Part shown: piece after piece, positions 13,406 to 22,294 of the stretch
Numbering within the stretch: the first letter of the stretch is position 1
How the letters are laid out: each line of letters starts with the position of its first letter
NCBI GenBank assembly: GCA_037443425.1
Contig: JBBIOI010000002.1
Span: 1-64,000, forward strand
DNA from: JBBIOI01 sp037443425
GTDB taxonomy: Bacteria > Desulfobacterota > BSN033 > UBA1163
Length of the DNA: 64,000 nucleotides
Direction: 5' to 3'
Translations under genes and position numbers: made by a program
The notes under the pieces: model-generated
What the model was told of the DNA's origin: nothing
Database searches by the model: none
The model's input: only the letters and a program-made list of their open reading frames with translations

Positions 13406-13418
13406 TAAGGGGGCCTAA

Positions 13419-15719
13419 ATGGACCATTTAAAGCAGATTCCTTCGGAAGAGCGCTACCAGCTTCCACCACCCGCATACCTCTCCTCTTCTACTGGTGAAG
13501 ATAAAGAAGTTAATCTCAGGGATTACTGGAAAGTGATCCAGAAAAGAAAGTGGACTATTATTGCCTTTTTCTTGATTGTAGTAGTCACTACAGCGGTGGC
13601 TACTTTTACAATGCGTCCTATTTATCGGAGTACGGTGACTATTCAGATTAATAAGGAGAACCCTCAAATAGTAGATTTTAAAGAGGTCTTTGCGGTAAAC
13701 ACCATGGATATGGATTATTATCAGACTCAGTATAAGATTCTTGAAAGCCGTAGTTTGGCTAAAAGGGTAATTCATGACCTTAAACTTTATGAGCATCCCG
13801 AGTTTTTTTCTCAACCAGAAACTCCTTTTCAGAGATGGAGGTCTGAAGTATTGAGCTCAATTTCTACTCTATTTTTAAAGAAAGAATCTGGGGCTGAAAA
13901 CAAGTCCGTGGAGAGTAGGAAGGAGACTTTTCTTATAAGTAGTTTTCTAAAAAGATTAAAGGTTGAACCCATTCGGAACTCCCGTTTGGTAAAGATTCAC
14001 TTTGACTCTTACTATCCTGAACTTTCTATGCAGGTTTCCAATGCTATTGCCACAAACTATATCCAGCAGAATCTGGAGAACCGATTTGTCACGACTGAGC
14101 AAGCCAGGCAGTGGTTGACTAAACAACTGGAGGATTTGAAAGCCCGCGTAGAGAGGGCAGATGAAGAGTTACAGGCCTTTGGTTCTAAACACGATATTGT
14201 CTCTCTCGAAGAAAAGGAGAACGTTCATCTTCAGAGGTTAAAAGAATTGAACGAGGCCTTAACTAAGGCCGAATCTGAAAGAATTGCGAAAGAGGCAATA
14301 TATAAGCAAGCCGAAGAGCGGAACTTCGAGAGCCTTCCTTCTATCCTTGAAAACAAATTAATTATGGAATTAAAGCAGACCTATGTTCAGATTGAAGCTC
14401 AGTATATGAAGCTTTCCGAAACTTTTAAGCCTGGTCATCCGGAAATGGTTCGTATGAAAGCTCAGATGGAGACGATTCAGAAGAGAATAGATTCTGAGAT
14501 TAATAGGATCATTACAGGGATTAAGAACGATTACGAATCAAGCCTCCGACGAGAAGCGCTTCTTCGAAAGGCCTTTGAACAGCAGAAGGCCAGGGTAATG
14601 GAAATGAATGAGAAGGCCATTAAATATAACATCCTTAAACGCGAAGCAGACACAAATAAGGAACTCTATCGGGGTCTTCTGCAAAGAATGAAGGAGGCAG
14701 GGGTTTCTGCGGGCATAACCGCAAGCAATATCCAGATTATTGACCAGGCAGAACTTCCAATAAAGCCTTACAGACCCAATAAACAGTTAAACCTTATTTT
14801 GGCTGTAGCGGTGGGCCTTTTGCTGGGTGTGGGATTAGCCTTCTTCCTTGAATATCTTGATAACACGGTAAAAACCCCTGAAGAAGTTGAGCGGTTAATC
14901 CGATTACCCTCTTTTGGAATGGTTCCTAAGCTATCTCTTGAGAGAAAAAAACGAATTGAGAGAGGGGATTCCGGTTCGATTGAACTTATCACCTACACTC
15001 ATCCAAAGTCCTTGCTCTCAGAGGCTTATCGTAATATTCGCACATCAATTCTCCTCTCATTTTCCGGAAGACCTCCGAAGAAGATGGTCATTACCAGCCC
15101 GAATCCTGCTGAGGGGAAGACAACGACCGTCATAAATACAGCTATTGCCCTTTCTCAGACTGGGTCAAAGGTTCTTATCATAGACTCTGATTTAAGAAAG
15201 CCGAAAGTTCACAGGATTTTTAATGGGAAAAATGGTGGAATGGGTCTTTCAAACTTTCTATCGGGTCATACAAACCTTGAGTCGGTCATCCGGTCTACGG
15301 AGATTCCAAACCTTTTTTATATTGCCTCCGGTCCAATCCCTCCCAATCCTTCGGAGCTGATTGGTTCGAACCTTTTTAAGTCAATGGTTGGTTTGCTTGA
15401 AGAGAGATTTGATCACATTATTTTCGATTCTCCACCTGTGCTGGGATTTGCTGATACACTTATTCTCTCTTCCTTTATGGATGGAGTCATTCTTATCGTT
15501 GTGGGAGGACAGACTCCGAGAGAGACACTACAGCGTGCAAAGGACATACTCTACCAGGTAAATGCCAAGATTCTTGGTGTGGTGATCAACCAGGTGGACA
15601 TCTACCGAAGTGATTACGGATATTATTACTATCGATATCACTACTATTACGGAAAAGAAGGGAAAAGGAAGGAACTTAATTACATATCTCCTAAAGAGGA
15701 TAAGACCGATTTATCATGA
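13419..15719 (+). CDS. Wzc-like bacterial tyrosine kinase / chain-length regulator
   Basis: 766 aa with fused modules. The Wzz domain has a first membrane helix (about 48-68) and the long periplasmic coiled coil runs at about 210-440. A second membrane helix (LILAVAVGLLLGVGLAFFLEYL) follows. The cytoplasmic BY-kinase has Walker A NPAEGKTTT (near 560), Walker A' VLIIDSDLRKP (near 587) and Walker B HIIFDSPPV (near 667). The tail has a Tyr cluster, YRSDYGYYYYRYHYYYG, the autophosphorylation site. It controls polymer length and export with the Wza-like protein; the PHP phosphatase at 18161 is its likely partner. Confidence 0.93.
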   Translation: MDHLKQIPSEERYQLPPPAYLSSSTGEDKEVNLRDYWKVIQKRKWTIIAFFLIVVVTTAVATFTMRPIYRSTVTIQINKENPQIVDFKEVFAVNTMDMDYYQTQYKILESRSLAKRVIHDLKLYEHPEFFSQPETPFQRWRSEVLSSISTLFLKKESGAENKSVESRKETFLISSFLKRLKVEPIRNSRLVKIHFDSYYPELSMQVSNAIATNYIQQNLENRFVTTEQARQWLTKQLEDLKARVERADEELQAFGSKHDIVSLEEKENVHLQRLKELNEALTKAESERIAKEAIYKQAEERNFESLPSILENKLIMELKQTYVQIEAQYMKLSETFKPGHPEMVRMKAQMETIQKRIDSEINRIITGIKNDYESSLRREALLRKAFEQQKARVMEMNEKAIKYNILKREADTNKELYRGLLQRMKEAGVSAGITASNIQIIDQAELPIKPYRPNKQLNLILAVAVGLLLGVGLAFFLEYLDNTVKTPEEVERLIRLPSFGMVPKLSLERKKRIERGDSGSIELITYTHPKSLLSEAYRNIRTSILLSFSGRPPKKMVITSPNPAEGKTTTVINTAIALSQTGSKVLIIDSDLRKPKVHRIFNGKNGGMGLSNFLSGHTNLESVIRSTEIPNLFYIASGPIPPNPSELIGSNLFKSMVGLLEERFDHIIFDSPPVLGFADTLILSSFMDGVILIVVGGQTPRETLQRAKDILYQVNAKILGVVINQVDIYRSDYGYYYYRYHYYYGKEGKRKELNYISPKEDKTDLS

Positions 15720-16984
15720 AAGAAAGATGGCAATTCATAATGAAAAAATTGGTGGGCCCACCTCTCATTATGATTGCCTCTCTATTCATTTCCTATCAAA
15801 TCATTTCCATCTGGTGGGGAATTAGTCATTATCAAGTTCTTCTATCAAAGGAGAGGTTGTATCATGCAATTGAGGTATCTCCTTTAAATCCCGATCCCTA
15901 TTACCGTCTGGCTCTATTTTATCAGTGGGATTTACAGAATATTGACTTTGAGAAGTCTATCCAATATCTTAAAAAGGCAATTGAGAGAAATCCCCTTGAA
16001 CAGCAATACTGGATCGACCTTGCTAGGGGGCTTCATCGTTTGGGGGAAAAGCAGGATTCTGAGAAGGCCCTTGACAATGCAGTTCGTCTCTTTCCTACAG
16101 GTTATCAGGGGAGATGGATAACTGCAAATCTTCTTCTCCAGCAGGGGAAACTCCAAAAAGCGCTTCCCCATTTTATCTACATTCTTCAAAACTACCCAGA
16201 ACAGACAGTTGTGGTCTATGAACTTCTTACTAAGGCCATAGATGATAAAGACTTCATTTTTGAAAAGGTAGTTCCAAGAGATTCTTCATCCATAATGCGA
16301 TATCTTCATTTTCTTTATGAGATTGGAGATAAAGAGTCGGCACAAAAGGTCTGGGCAAAGAAATCTTTTTATGGATGGAGACCTAATAGAGCAGAAACCA
16401 TCCGGTATATCAATTTTCTTATTGAACATAATGTGTTTCATGAGGCCCATCGGGTCTGGATCACAATGCTTCGGGAAGAAGGTATTCCAGTTCAAAAAGA
16501 CGGAAATCTGATCACTAATGGAGGTTTTGAAAGGAAAGACACTTTGGGTGTAGGTTTTGACTGGAGAATTGGGAAGGTCAAAGGAGTGGAGATGACGGTT
16601 GATTCAACGACTGCTTTTGAAGGGGAGGCTTCACTTAAGATGGTATTCGATGGAAAGGAGAATGTGAATTTTTACCACCTTTATCAATATGTTGCATGGG
16701 AACCCGGGACCAATTACATTTTGAAAGGCAGAATGAAGACCAATGGAATAACTACGAAGAGTGGACTGAAAGTAGAGGTATTAGGAGTGGGCACGGGATT
16801 TCACCAATATTCTGAGTCTCTGATGGGAGACAACGACTGGAAAGAATTAACCATTGCATTTAAAACGCCAATAAATTCCCAAGGAGGTATAGTCAGGCTT
16901 AGAAGGGAAAGGAGTAATAAATTTGACCGTTTCATTGCAGGAACAGTCTGGATTGATAATTTTTCTTTAATGGAAAAGAAATAA
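15716..16984 (+). CDS. Membrane-anchored TPR protein with C-terminal carbohydrate-binding-like domain
   Basis: 422 aa. It overlaps wzc by 4 nt (ATGA). One N-terminal membrane helix (PPLIMIASLFISYQIISIWWGI) is followed by TPR-like helices (for example AIEVSPLNPDPYYRLALFYQW and IQYLKKAIERNPLEQQYWIDLA, about 45-250). The C-terminal part (about 255-420), with NLITNGGFERKDTLGVGFDWRI, the phrase GEASLKMVFDGKEN and a final TVWIDNFSLMEK, has the form of a beta-sandwich carbohydrate-binding module. Probably a periplasmic scaffold or polymer-handling factor in synthesis or export. Confidence 0.7.
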   Translation: MKERWQFIMKKLVGPPLIMIASLFISYQIISIWWGISHYQVLLSKERLYHAIEVSPLNPDPYYRLALFYQWDLQNIDFEKSIQYLKKAIERNPLEQQYWIDLARGLHRLGEKQDSEKALDNAVRLFPTGYQGRWITANLLLQQGKLQKALPHFIYILQNYPEQTVVVYELLTKAIDDKDFIFEKVVPRDSSSIMRYLHFLYEIGDKESAQKVWAKKSFYGWRPNRAETIRYINFLIEHNVFHEAHRVWITMLREEGIPVQKDGNLITNGGFERKDTLGVGFDWRIGKVKGVEMTVDSTTAFEGEASLKMVFDGKENVNFYHLYQYVAWEPGTNYILKGRMKTNGITTKSGLKVEVLGVGTGFHQYSESLMGDNDWKELTIAFKTPINSQGGIVRLRRERSNKFDRFIAGTVWIDNFSLMEKK

Positions 16985-16992
16985 TTTGGCAA

Positions 16993-18150
16993 ATGAAAGA
17001 TTACTACAAAATTCTTAGGGTCAGAAGAGGCGCCCCTGATGAAGAAATTAGGAATAGTTGGATTCGATTAGTAAAAAAGTTTCATTCTGACCAAATAAAA
17101 AAAGGAGGTATTGAAGATAGAAGGTTAAAAGATATCAATGAAGCCTATCAAGTACTGAAGCACCCTTCAACAAGGGCTGAGTACGATCTTAGGTGGGCTT
17201 ATAAAAAGAAGGAGAGAAGATTTAAGAAGGTAAAGGTTTCGGTGTTTATCATTACTTTGGCAGGGTTTATCCTTTCATTGGCCCTTTATACCATATGGAA
17301 TCAACCTTTGTCCCCTTCTTCCTGTTCAAGTCAAACTCCCATAATCTCAAATAAGGTAATCCCTTACCGGGAGAAATTATTTGATCCGGGTCCTGTTACT
17401 CCTTTTTTAAGGGGCAAACCTGAAGGGATGTCTCAAAAGAATACTCCACCACCTGCTATCCCATCAAAAGACAATTTAAATACTTTTTTAGCAACACCAT
17501 CTCTTGAAAAAGAGGTGACGTCTGAAAAAAAGGATGCAGCCGATTCTGCTCCTCAATCGAATTCAAATCCAATACTGACAACAGATGTTCAATTTCTCGA
17601 GAAGACTGATTCACTTTTTTTCAAAAAGATAGAACCAACTATATCGCCCATTATAGAAAGAGTAAGCCCATCCCATCCAATTGCACAATCCCTTCAGGTT
17701 ACCGAAGCCGATTCAATTTATAAATCAAGTGACTCAGAGAATCAATTTCAAATCGCACAGCCTTCAACTCCATCTACCTTAACAACTGAAGAGGAAGTAA
17801 ATAGGTTCTTTATTCGTTATACCGAGTATTATAATCAGAGGGATATAGATGGTTTTTTATCTCTCTTTTCTCTAAAAGCAATTCAGAATCGAAGGGAAAA
17901 TTTGGAAAGAATTAAAGAGGTCTACACCAATTTCTTTAACAATAGTAAAGAGGTTCGATATCGGATTGAAGAAATAGAGATGAAAATTTACCAAAATACA
18001 GTTGAAGTCAAAGGCCGATATGAGATATTTCAGGTGACAAAGAAAGGCCAAGAAAGATTATGGAAGGGAAATATTTGCTGGGTCCTTGGTAAGGAGGGTG
18101 GGAAGTTAAAGATTCTTTCGCTCGATTATCAGCATCAAAAATCTTCCTGA
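16993..18150 (+). CDS. Membrane protein with degenerate J-domain and C-terminal NTF2-like domain
   Basis: 385 aa. Residues 1-66 are a DnaJ J-domain (DYYKILRV, then KDINEAYQVLKHPSTRAEYD) but the invariant HPD is HSD (residues 31-33), so DnaK stimulation is doubtful. A membrane helix (about 77-97, FIITLAGFILSLALYTIW) follows, then a 160-residue Pro/Ser/Thr-rich linker. The C-terminal NTF2/SnoaL-like domain (about 262-383) opens EEEVNRFFIRYTEYYNQRDIDGFLSLF. The topology puts the J-like domain in the cytoplasm and the NTF2-like domain outside. Its place between export genes suggests an assembly role that links the two sides of the membrane. Confidence 0.7.
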   Translation: MKDYYKILRVRRGAPDEEIRNSWIRLVKKFHSDQIKKGGIEDRRLKDINEAYQVLKHPSTRAEYDLRWAYKKKERRFKKVKVSVFIITLAGFILSLALYTIWNQPLSPSSCSSQTPIISNKVIPYREKLFDPGPVTPFLRGKPEGMSQKNTPPPAIPSKDNLNTFLATPSLEKEVTSEKKDAADSAPQSNSNPILTTDVQFLEKTDSLFFKKIEPTISPIIERVSPSHPIAQSLQVTEADSIYKSSDSENQFQIAQPSTPSTLTTEEEVNRFFIRYTEYYNQRDIDGFLSLFSLKAIQNRRENLERIKEVYTNFFNNSKEVRYRIEEIEMKIYQNTVEVKGRYEIFQVTKKGQERLWKGNICWVLGKEGGKLKILSLDYQHQKSS

Positions 18151-18160
18151 TGAGGTAAAG

Positions 18161-18937
18161 ATGATTGACCTTCATTGTCATATTCTGCCAGGACTGGATG
18201 ATGGGCCCGACAGTTTAGAGGAGGCCCTTCAAATGTGCCTTATATGCTATCGAGATGGTGTTAGGACCGTTGTTGCTACTCCTCACGTCATAAAAGGGGT
18301 TTATTCAAATAATCGTTCAATAATCCTGAAAAAAATTAGTCAACTCAAAGATGCCTTAAGACAGTTTTTTCTATCAACTAATTCCGAATCTGACAATCCG
18401 CAATTACAATTAAGGATCATTCCAGGAGCAGATGTTTATTTTTCCGAGGACCTTTTGAGAAAAATTGAGGATGGTCATCTCCTTACTATAGGGGATGAAG
18501 GGAAGTTTGTCTTGATTGAATTCCCCTTTCAAGGGATTCCTTATAGGGCAGAAGATCTTCTATTTCAACTTTTAGGAAGGGGAATCACACCGATCATTAC
18601 CCATCCAGAGAGGAATCTTGAGATTTCCCAGAGACCTAAACGATACTATGAGATGGTTCGGATGGGATGTCTAGGTGAACTGACAGCCATGAGCCTGACA
18701 GGTGAATTTGGGTCTGAGGTAAAAAAGGTAGCAGAAAAGTTTCTTCGGCATAAACTCGTTCATTTTATCGCCTCAGATGCCCATTCCATAAATGGTAGAC
18801 CACCAATTCTTTCGAAAGCATTAAAAATTGCTGAAAAACTTATAGGTGAAGATGAAGCACGGAAAATGGTGAAGGAAAATCCTTTAGCCGTTCTCAATGG
18901 TTATCTTCCCAATATACCTGCTCCCATCCCCTTATAA
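18161..18937 (+). CDS. PHP-type protein-tyrosine phosphatase, CpsB/YwqE family
   Basis: 258 aa PHP metallophosphatase. The N-terminal metal motif is MIDLHCHILPGLDDGP, followed by VATPHV, then GADVYF, ITHPERN and a late ASDAHS; these His/Asp residues build the trinuclear metal site. This family dephosphorylates the Tyr cluster of BY-kinases in polysaccharide loci, here most likely the Wzc-like protein. It starts 10 nt after the preceding stop, in the same operon. Confidence 0.9.
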   Translation: MIDLHCHILPGLDDGPDSLEEALQMCLICYRDGVRTVVATPHVIKGVYSNNRSIILKKISQLKDALRQFFLSTNSESDNPQLQLRIIPGADVYFSEDLLRKIEDGHLLTIGDEGKFVLIEFPFQGIPYRAEDLLFQLLGRGITPIITHPERNLEISQRPKRYYEMVRMGCLGELTAMSLTGEFGSEVKKVAEKFLRHKLVHFIASDAHSINGRPPILSKALKIAEKLIGEDEARKMVKENPLAVLNGYLPNIPAPIPL

Positions 18938-18960
18938 AAAGAGAAATTTTCTAGTAGTTT

Positions 18961-18977
18961 TAAAGTAATACTTATAT
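18961..18977 (+). promoter_or_regulatory. Recurrent motif (first half) upstream of wzy
   Basis: TAAAGTAATAC followed by TTATAT matches the first half of the leader element at 400 and 11403. It lies 6 nt before the ATG of the O-antigen polymerase gene, in the only sizeable gap of the machinery half of the operon, so an internal promoter is possible. The TTTTAG half is not present as such. Confidence 0.35.
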
Positions 18978-18983
18978 TGAAAT

Positions 18984-20408
18984 ATGATTAACTATTTTAT
19001 CATATTTAATTTTATTTCTCTGCTTTTATTTACACCCATTGCCTTTGGTTCAATGGAGCTTTGGGCATTTTCTTTAATGGAGTTGGGTATTCTTCTTATC
19101 CTTATCTTTTGGGCAATTCAGCAACTTGTAACTTCAAACTCTTTATCTTTAACTCGCTATTCTACATTATGCAATCCATATCCATCTGTGGAATGGAAGC
19201 AATTTGCTGTTGTAATAATTCTTCTCTCTCTCTTTCTTCTTATCGTTCTATTACAGACTATTCCTCTTCCCTCTGACCTGATAAAGGTCATTTCGTCGAA
19301 AACTTTTTCCTTGCGTAATAAGTTACTATTTTTCAATGATCAATTATCCAGGACTACTTTAAGTTTTGTTCCTTTTCTTACTAGGGTCGAGTTCTTCAAA
19401 TGGCTCACCCTCTCTGGGTTCTTCTTATTTTTTTTATTCTGGAAAGACTTAAGTGAAAAAACCCGGAACTTTTTGATTTTAACTATTCTCTTTATGGGGG
19501 TGGCTGAATCCCTTTATGGAATGTTTGAGTTTTTCAGTGGTCATCGGCACATTCTTCATATCAATATGTCTGAAAGAATTTCCTCTGTTACGGGGACTTT
19601 TCCCAACCGCAACTATTTTGCTGGCTATTTACTAATGGTTATACCTCTTGCTATGGGATATCTATTTTACAGAAAGTCCCTGAAGTGGGGAGAATTTATT
19701 GGTTGGCGTGATAGGCTATCCAACTTCGATGGTAAGACTATCCTTATTGCCTTTGGAATTATCATTATGATCCTTGCTCTTCTCTTTTCAGCCTCTCGAA
19801 TGGGGATTATAAGTCTTCTGCTTTCATTTACACTTTTAAGCCTTGTTTTTAGGGGGCCTCAAAAAGGGGAACGGTTATCAAAGAGTTCGGTTTTGATACT
19901 GGGGCTAGCTGTTCTTTGGGCTTTCTGGATAGGGCTTGATGAAGTTATAAGTCGTTTTTTGGGAACTTCGGAAAAGTTTAAATTTAGGTGGGTCTTTTGG
20001 TCAAATACCATTCAGATCTTAAAAGACTACCCCTTATTTGGTTCAGGACTTGGGACCTTTATTAACATCTTTCCCATGTATCGCTCATTCCACACAAGAG
20101 GACTTGCAACCCATGCTGAAAGTGATTGGCTTCAATTGGCATCAGAAGTAGGGTTTTTGGGAACAGGGGTGCTTCTGGTTCTTTTTATTTACCTTTTTTA
20201 TAAAGCGGTCTCTAAGATTCGTTCCCTTTCTTATGAAGAACCCGAAAGATATATTGGAATAGGTGGATTGGTGGGAATCCTTGCTCTAATGTTTCACAGC
20301 CTTGTGGAGCGAAACATTCAGGTTCCTGCCAATGCCTTTCTTTATACTTTACTGTGGGCTATCGTTCTTCGGATCAATGTTGGTAAAAAGGCTGAGGTGA
20401 CCATATGA
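18984..20408 (+). CDS. O-antigen ligase/polymerase (Wzy/WaaL family)
   Basis: 474-aa polytopic membrane protein with about 11-12 hydrophobic segments. The Wzy_C/WaaL landmark region includes FPNRNYFAGYLLMVIPLAMG and ASRMGIISLLLSFTLL, with the large periplasmic loop carrying GSGLGTFINIFPMYR and a following conserved THAESDWLQLASEVGFLG. These enzymes polymerise or transfer lipid-linked glycans at the periplasmic face. It has no good ribosome site and a copy of the recurrent motif directly upstream. It overlaps the NusG-like gene by 4 nt. A second ligase-like gene lies at 31888. Confidence 0.85.
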   Translation: MINYFIIFNFISLLLFTPIAFGSMELWAFSLMELGILLILIFWAIQQLVTSNSLSLTRYSTLCNPYPSVEWKQFAVVIILLSLFLLIVLLQTIPLPSDLIKVISSKTFSLRNKLLFFNDQLSRTTLSFVPFLTRVEFFKWLTLSGFFLFFLFWKDLSEKTRNFLILTILFMGVAESLYGMFEFFSGHRHILHINMSERISSVTGTFPNRNYFAGYLLMVIPLAMGYLFYRKSLKWGEFIGWRDRLSNFDGKTILIAFGIIIMILALLFSASRMGIISLLLSFTLLSLVFRGPQKGERLSKSSVLILGLAVLWAFWIGLDEVISRFLGTSEKFKFRWVFWSNTIQILKDYPLFGSGLGTFINIFPMYRSFHTRGLATHAESDWLQLASEVGFLGTGVLLVLFIYLFYKAVSKIRSLSYEEPERYIGIGGLVGILALMFHSLVERNIQVPANAFLYTLLWAIVLRINVGKKAEVTI

Positions 20409-20953
20409 ACCATAAAGACCAGATAGGTAAACTAAACCAAATGAAGCAACCTTCTTCAAGACTGTGGTATGTCATCCAGACCAAGCCTGCAAACGAACAT
20501 CGGGTGGAAAGGAATCTAATCAACCAGGGGATTGAAACCTTTCTTCCTCTTATTGAGGTACACCATTATATTAATGGAAAGATTGTCACAAAGACTAAAC
20601 CCCTCTTCCCCAACTACCTTTTTGGAAAGTTAGATATAGAGTTTCACTATTTTCAGGTGAAATATACAAGGGGAGTGAACAAGGTCCTCGGGTTTGCAGA
20701 TGGTCCTATACCCATCTCTGAAAAAGTGATTGAGATGATCAGAGAGAGGGTGGGGGAGGGAAATGTTGTAAGGTTAGAAGAAGAGTTTAAAGAAGGTGAC
20801 CAGGTTCAAATCTGTTCAGGGGTTTTTAAAGATTTGATAGGAGTTTTTCAGAAAAAGATTTCTGATCAGGGAAGGGTGCGAATTCTTCTAGGCATGCTCG
20901 GAGTTGAGGTTCCTGTACAAATTTCAAAATGGCAGTTAAAGAAGGTAGCTTGA
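20405..20953 (+). CDS. NusG paralogue, transcription antiterminator of RfaH/UpxY/LoaP type
   Basis: 182 aa. NGN domain (about 18-110) starts WYVIQTKPANEHRVERNLINQGIETFLP and includes LFPNYLFGKL and YTRGVNKVLGF. The KOW domain (about 120-180) includes EGDQVQICSGVFKDLIGVF. The divergent length and its location inside a polysaccharide operon fit specialised NusG proteins that suppress termination across long surface-glycan operons. It is cotranscribed with the machinery genes; the hairpin-bearing leader directly downstream and the 19-kb glycosyltransferase run beyond are its natural targets. Confidence 0.85.
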   Translation: MNHKDQIGKLNQMKQPSSRLWYVIQTKPANEHRVERNLINQGIETFLPLIEVHHYINGKIVTKTKPLFPNYLFGKLDIEFHYFQVKYTRGVNKVLGFADGPIPISEKVIEMIRERVGEGNVVRLEEEFKEGDQVQICSGVFKDLIGVFQKKISDQGRVRILLGMLGVEVPVQISKWQLKKVA

Positions 20954-20976
20954 TTAAATATTTTTTTGTTCCTTTT

Positions 20977-21080
20977 GTCTGCCCGGTTGAGTGGGCGACT
21001 GTATAAAAGAGAAAGGGCCGTTTGATTCGGCAACTAGCAAAAATTGACCACTATTTTGGCCGAAATGACATAAATTTCGG
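20977..21080 (+). promoter_or_regulatory. Structured leader between nusG-like gene and sugar genes
   Basis: The 169-nt gap holds two clear inverted repeats. The first is GTCTGCCC...GTGGGCGAC (20977-20999). The second is CCGAAAT (21060-21066) with ATTTCGG (21074-21080), a perfect 7-bp stem with a 7-nt loop. Between them GGGCCG and CGGC may also pair. Neither is followed by a long T run. It could be an antiterminator loading site, a riboswitch-like leader or a processing site; I recognise no known class. Confidence 0.4.
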
Positions 21081-21122
21081 GATGGCGGAAGCCTATTTAT
21101 CTAACAAGAGGAGATTAAATTA

Positions 21123-22259
21123 ATGAAGGTTGTAATTATTGGTGCATCAATTTCGGGTTTATACTGTGCTTACCTCTTGGCAAGGAAGGGGGTTAGGGTT
21201 GAGGTTTACGACCAAATGGAAAGATTGGGTCCTCCTGCAAGGACGTTAATTGTTACAAGCAAAGTCAATGAAGTTCTCGGATTCGAACCTGAAGAGGCTA
21301 TTATAAATAAAGTAATGAGATATGAATTTTTTTCACTGTCAAAAAAGGTAGAGCTGGACCTTCTTACTCCTGAGTTAGTCATAGAGAGGGAAAGGCTGAT
21401 TAAACTTTTAGCTCATCAAGCAGAAGTAGTGGGTGCAAGGATTATTTTGAACCACCAATTTGAAAGTTTTCATTATATTGGAGAAAAGATTGCTGTAAGT
21501 TTAAAAAATCTCATAACGATGGATACGTTCACTTTAATTGCCGACATACTCGTAGGGGCTGACGGGGTTTCGAGTAAAGTTGCGCGGGCAGTTTACTGCG
21601 ATGGATACTATTCAACCGCTGCATTGCTTCAGGCAAAAGTAGTTTTACAGGAGGGAGTGGGTGCTGATACCTGTCAGGTATGGTTCGATTCAAATCATAC
21701 AAGGTATTTTTTCTGGTCAATTCCAGAGTCAGATCGGCTGGCATCAATTGGTTTAATTGCAGATAACTCTAAGCAGGCAAATGAAAGCCTTAAAGTTTTT
21801 TTAGAAGAAAGGAATCTTAGGCCCCTTGAGTTTCAGGAAGGCAAGGTTCCTCTTCATAAGGCGAGCTGGGTGAATGGGAGAAATGCTTTTGGTAAGAAAG
21901 TCTTCCTTGTGGGTGATTCTGCTGCTCAGGTAAAGGTAACCACGGTGGGTGGGGTGGTCACAGGACTTTATGGGGCAAAAGCACTTGCCAGTGCAATTCT
22001 TAATGGAAGGAACTATAAAAGGGAGCTTCGTGATCTCAATCTCGAACTGGATCTTCATCTTCTGATTAGAAACGTTTTGAACCGATTTAACAATGAAAAT
22101 TATGACAATTTATTGGGGAAAATTGACAGGGGGCTTAAGGGTATTTTTCAAAGATGGACACGTGATGAACTGAGGTCTTTCTTTTTGAAAATGGCTTTGA
22201 CAAAACCTCAACTTTTCTATTTAGGGTTGGGGGTTTTAACAAACGGGGCAGCAAGATAA
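21123..22259 (+). CDS. FAD-dependent oxidoreductase of the geranylgeranyl-reductase family
   Basis: 378 aa. N-terminal dinucleotide fold VVIIGASISGLYCAYLLARKG; middle LVGADGVSSKVAR-type motif (here IADILVGADGVSSKVAR); late FAD motif KVFLVGDSAAQVKVTTVGGV, then GLYGAKALASAI. This layout is that of geranylgeranyl/digeranylgeranyl-glycerophospholipid reductases, which hydrogenate isoprenoid double bonds. In a glycan locus a likely substrate is the polyprenyl carrier lipid or a membrane isoprenoid, but hydroxylase-type activity on a sugar or lipid is possible. It is the first gene after the structured leader. Ribosome site AGAGGAG. Confidence 0.75.
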   Translation: MKVVIIGASISGLYCAYLLARKGVRVEVYDQMERLGPPARTLIVTSKVNEVLGFEPEEAIINKVMRYEFFSLSKKVELDLLTPELVIERERLIKLLAHQAEVVGARIILNHQFESFHYIGEKIAVSLKNLITMDTFTLIADILVGADGVSSKVARAVYCDGYYSTAALLQAKVVLQEGVGADTCQVWFDSNHTRYFFWSIPESDRLASIGLIADNSKQANESLKVFLEERNLRPLEFQEGKVPLHKASWVNGRNAFGKKVFLVGDSAAQVKVTTVGGVVTGLYGAKALASAILNGRNYKRELRDLNLELDLHLLIRNVLNRFNNENYDNLLGKIDRGLKGIFQRWTRDELRSFFLKMALTKPQLFYLGLGVLTNGAAR

Positions 22260-22294
22260 TCTGATTGTCTTCTACTTAGAAAGGTAGATAGGAG

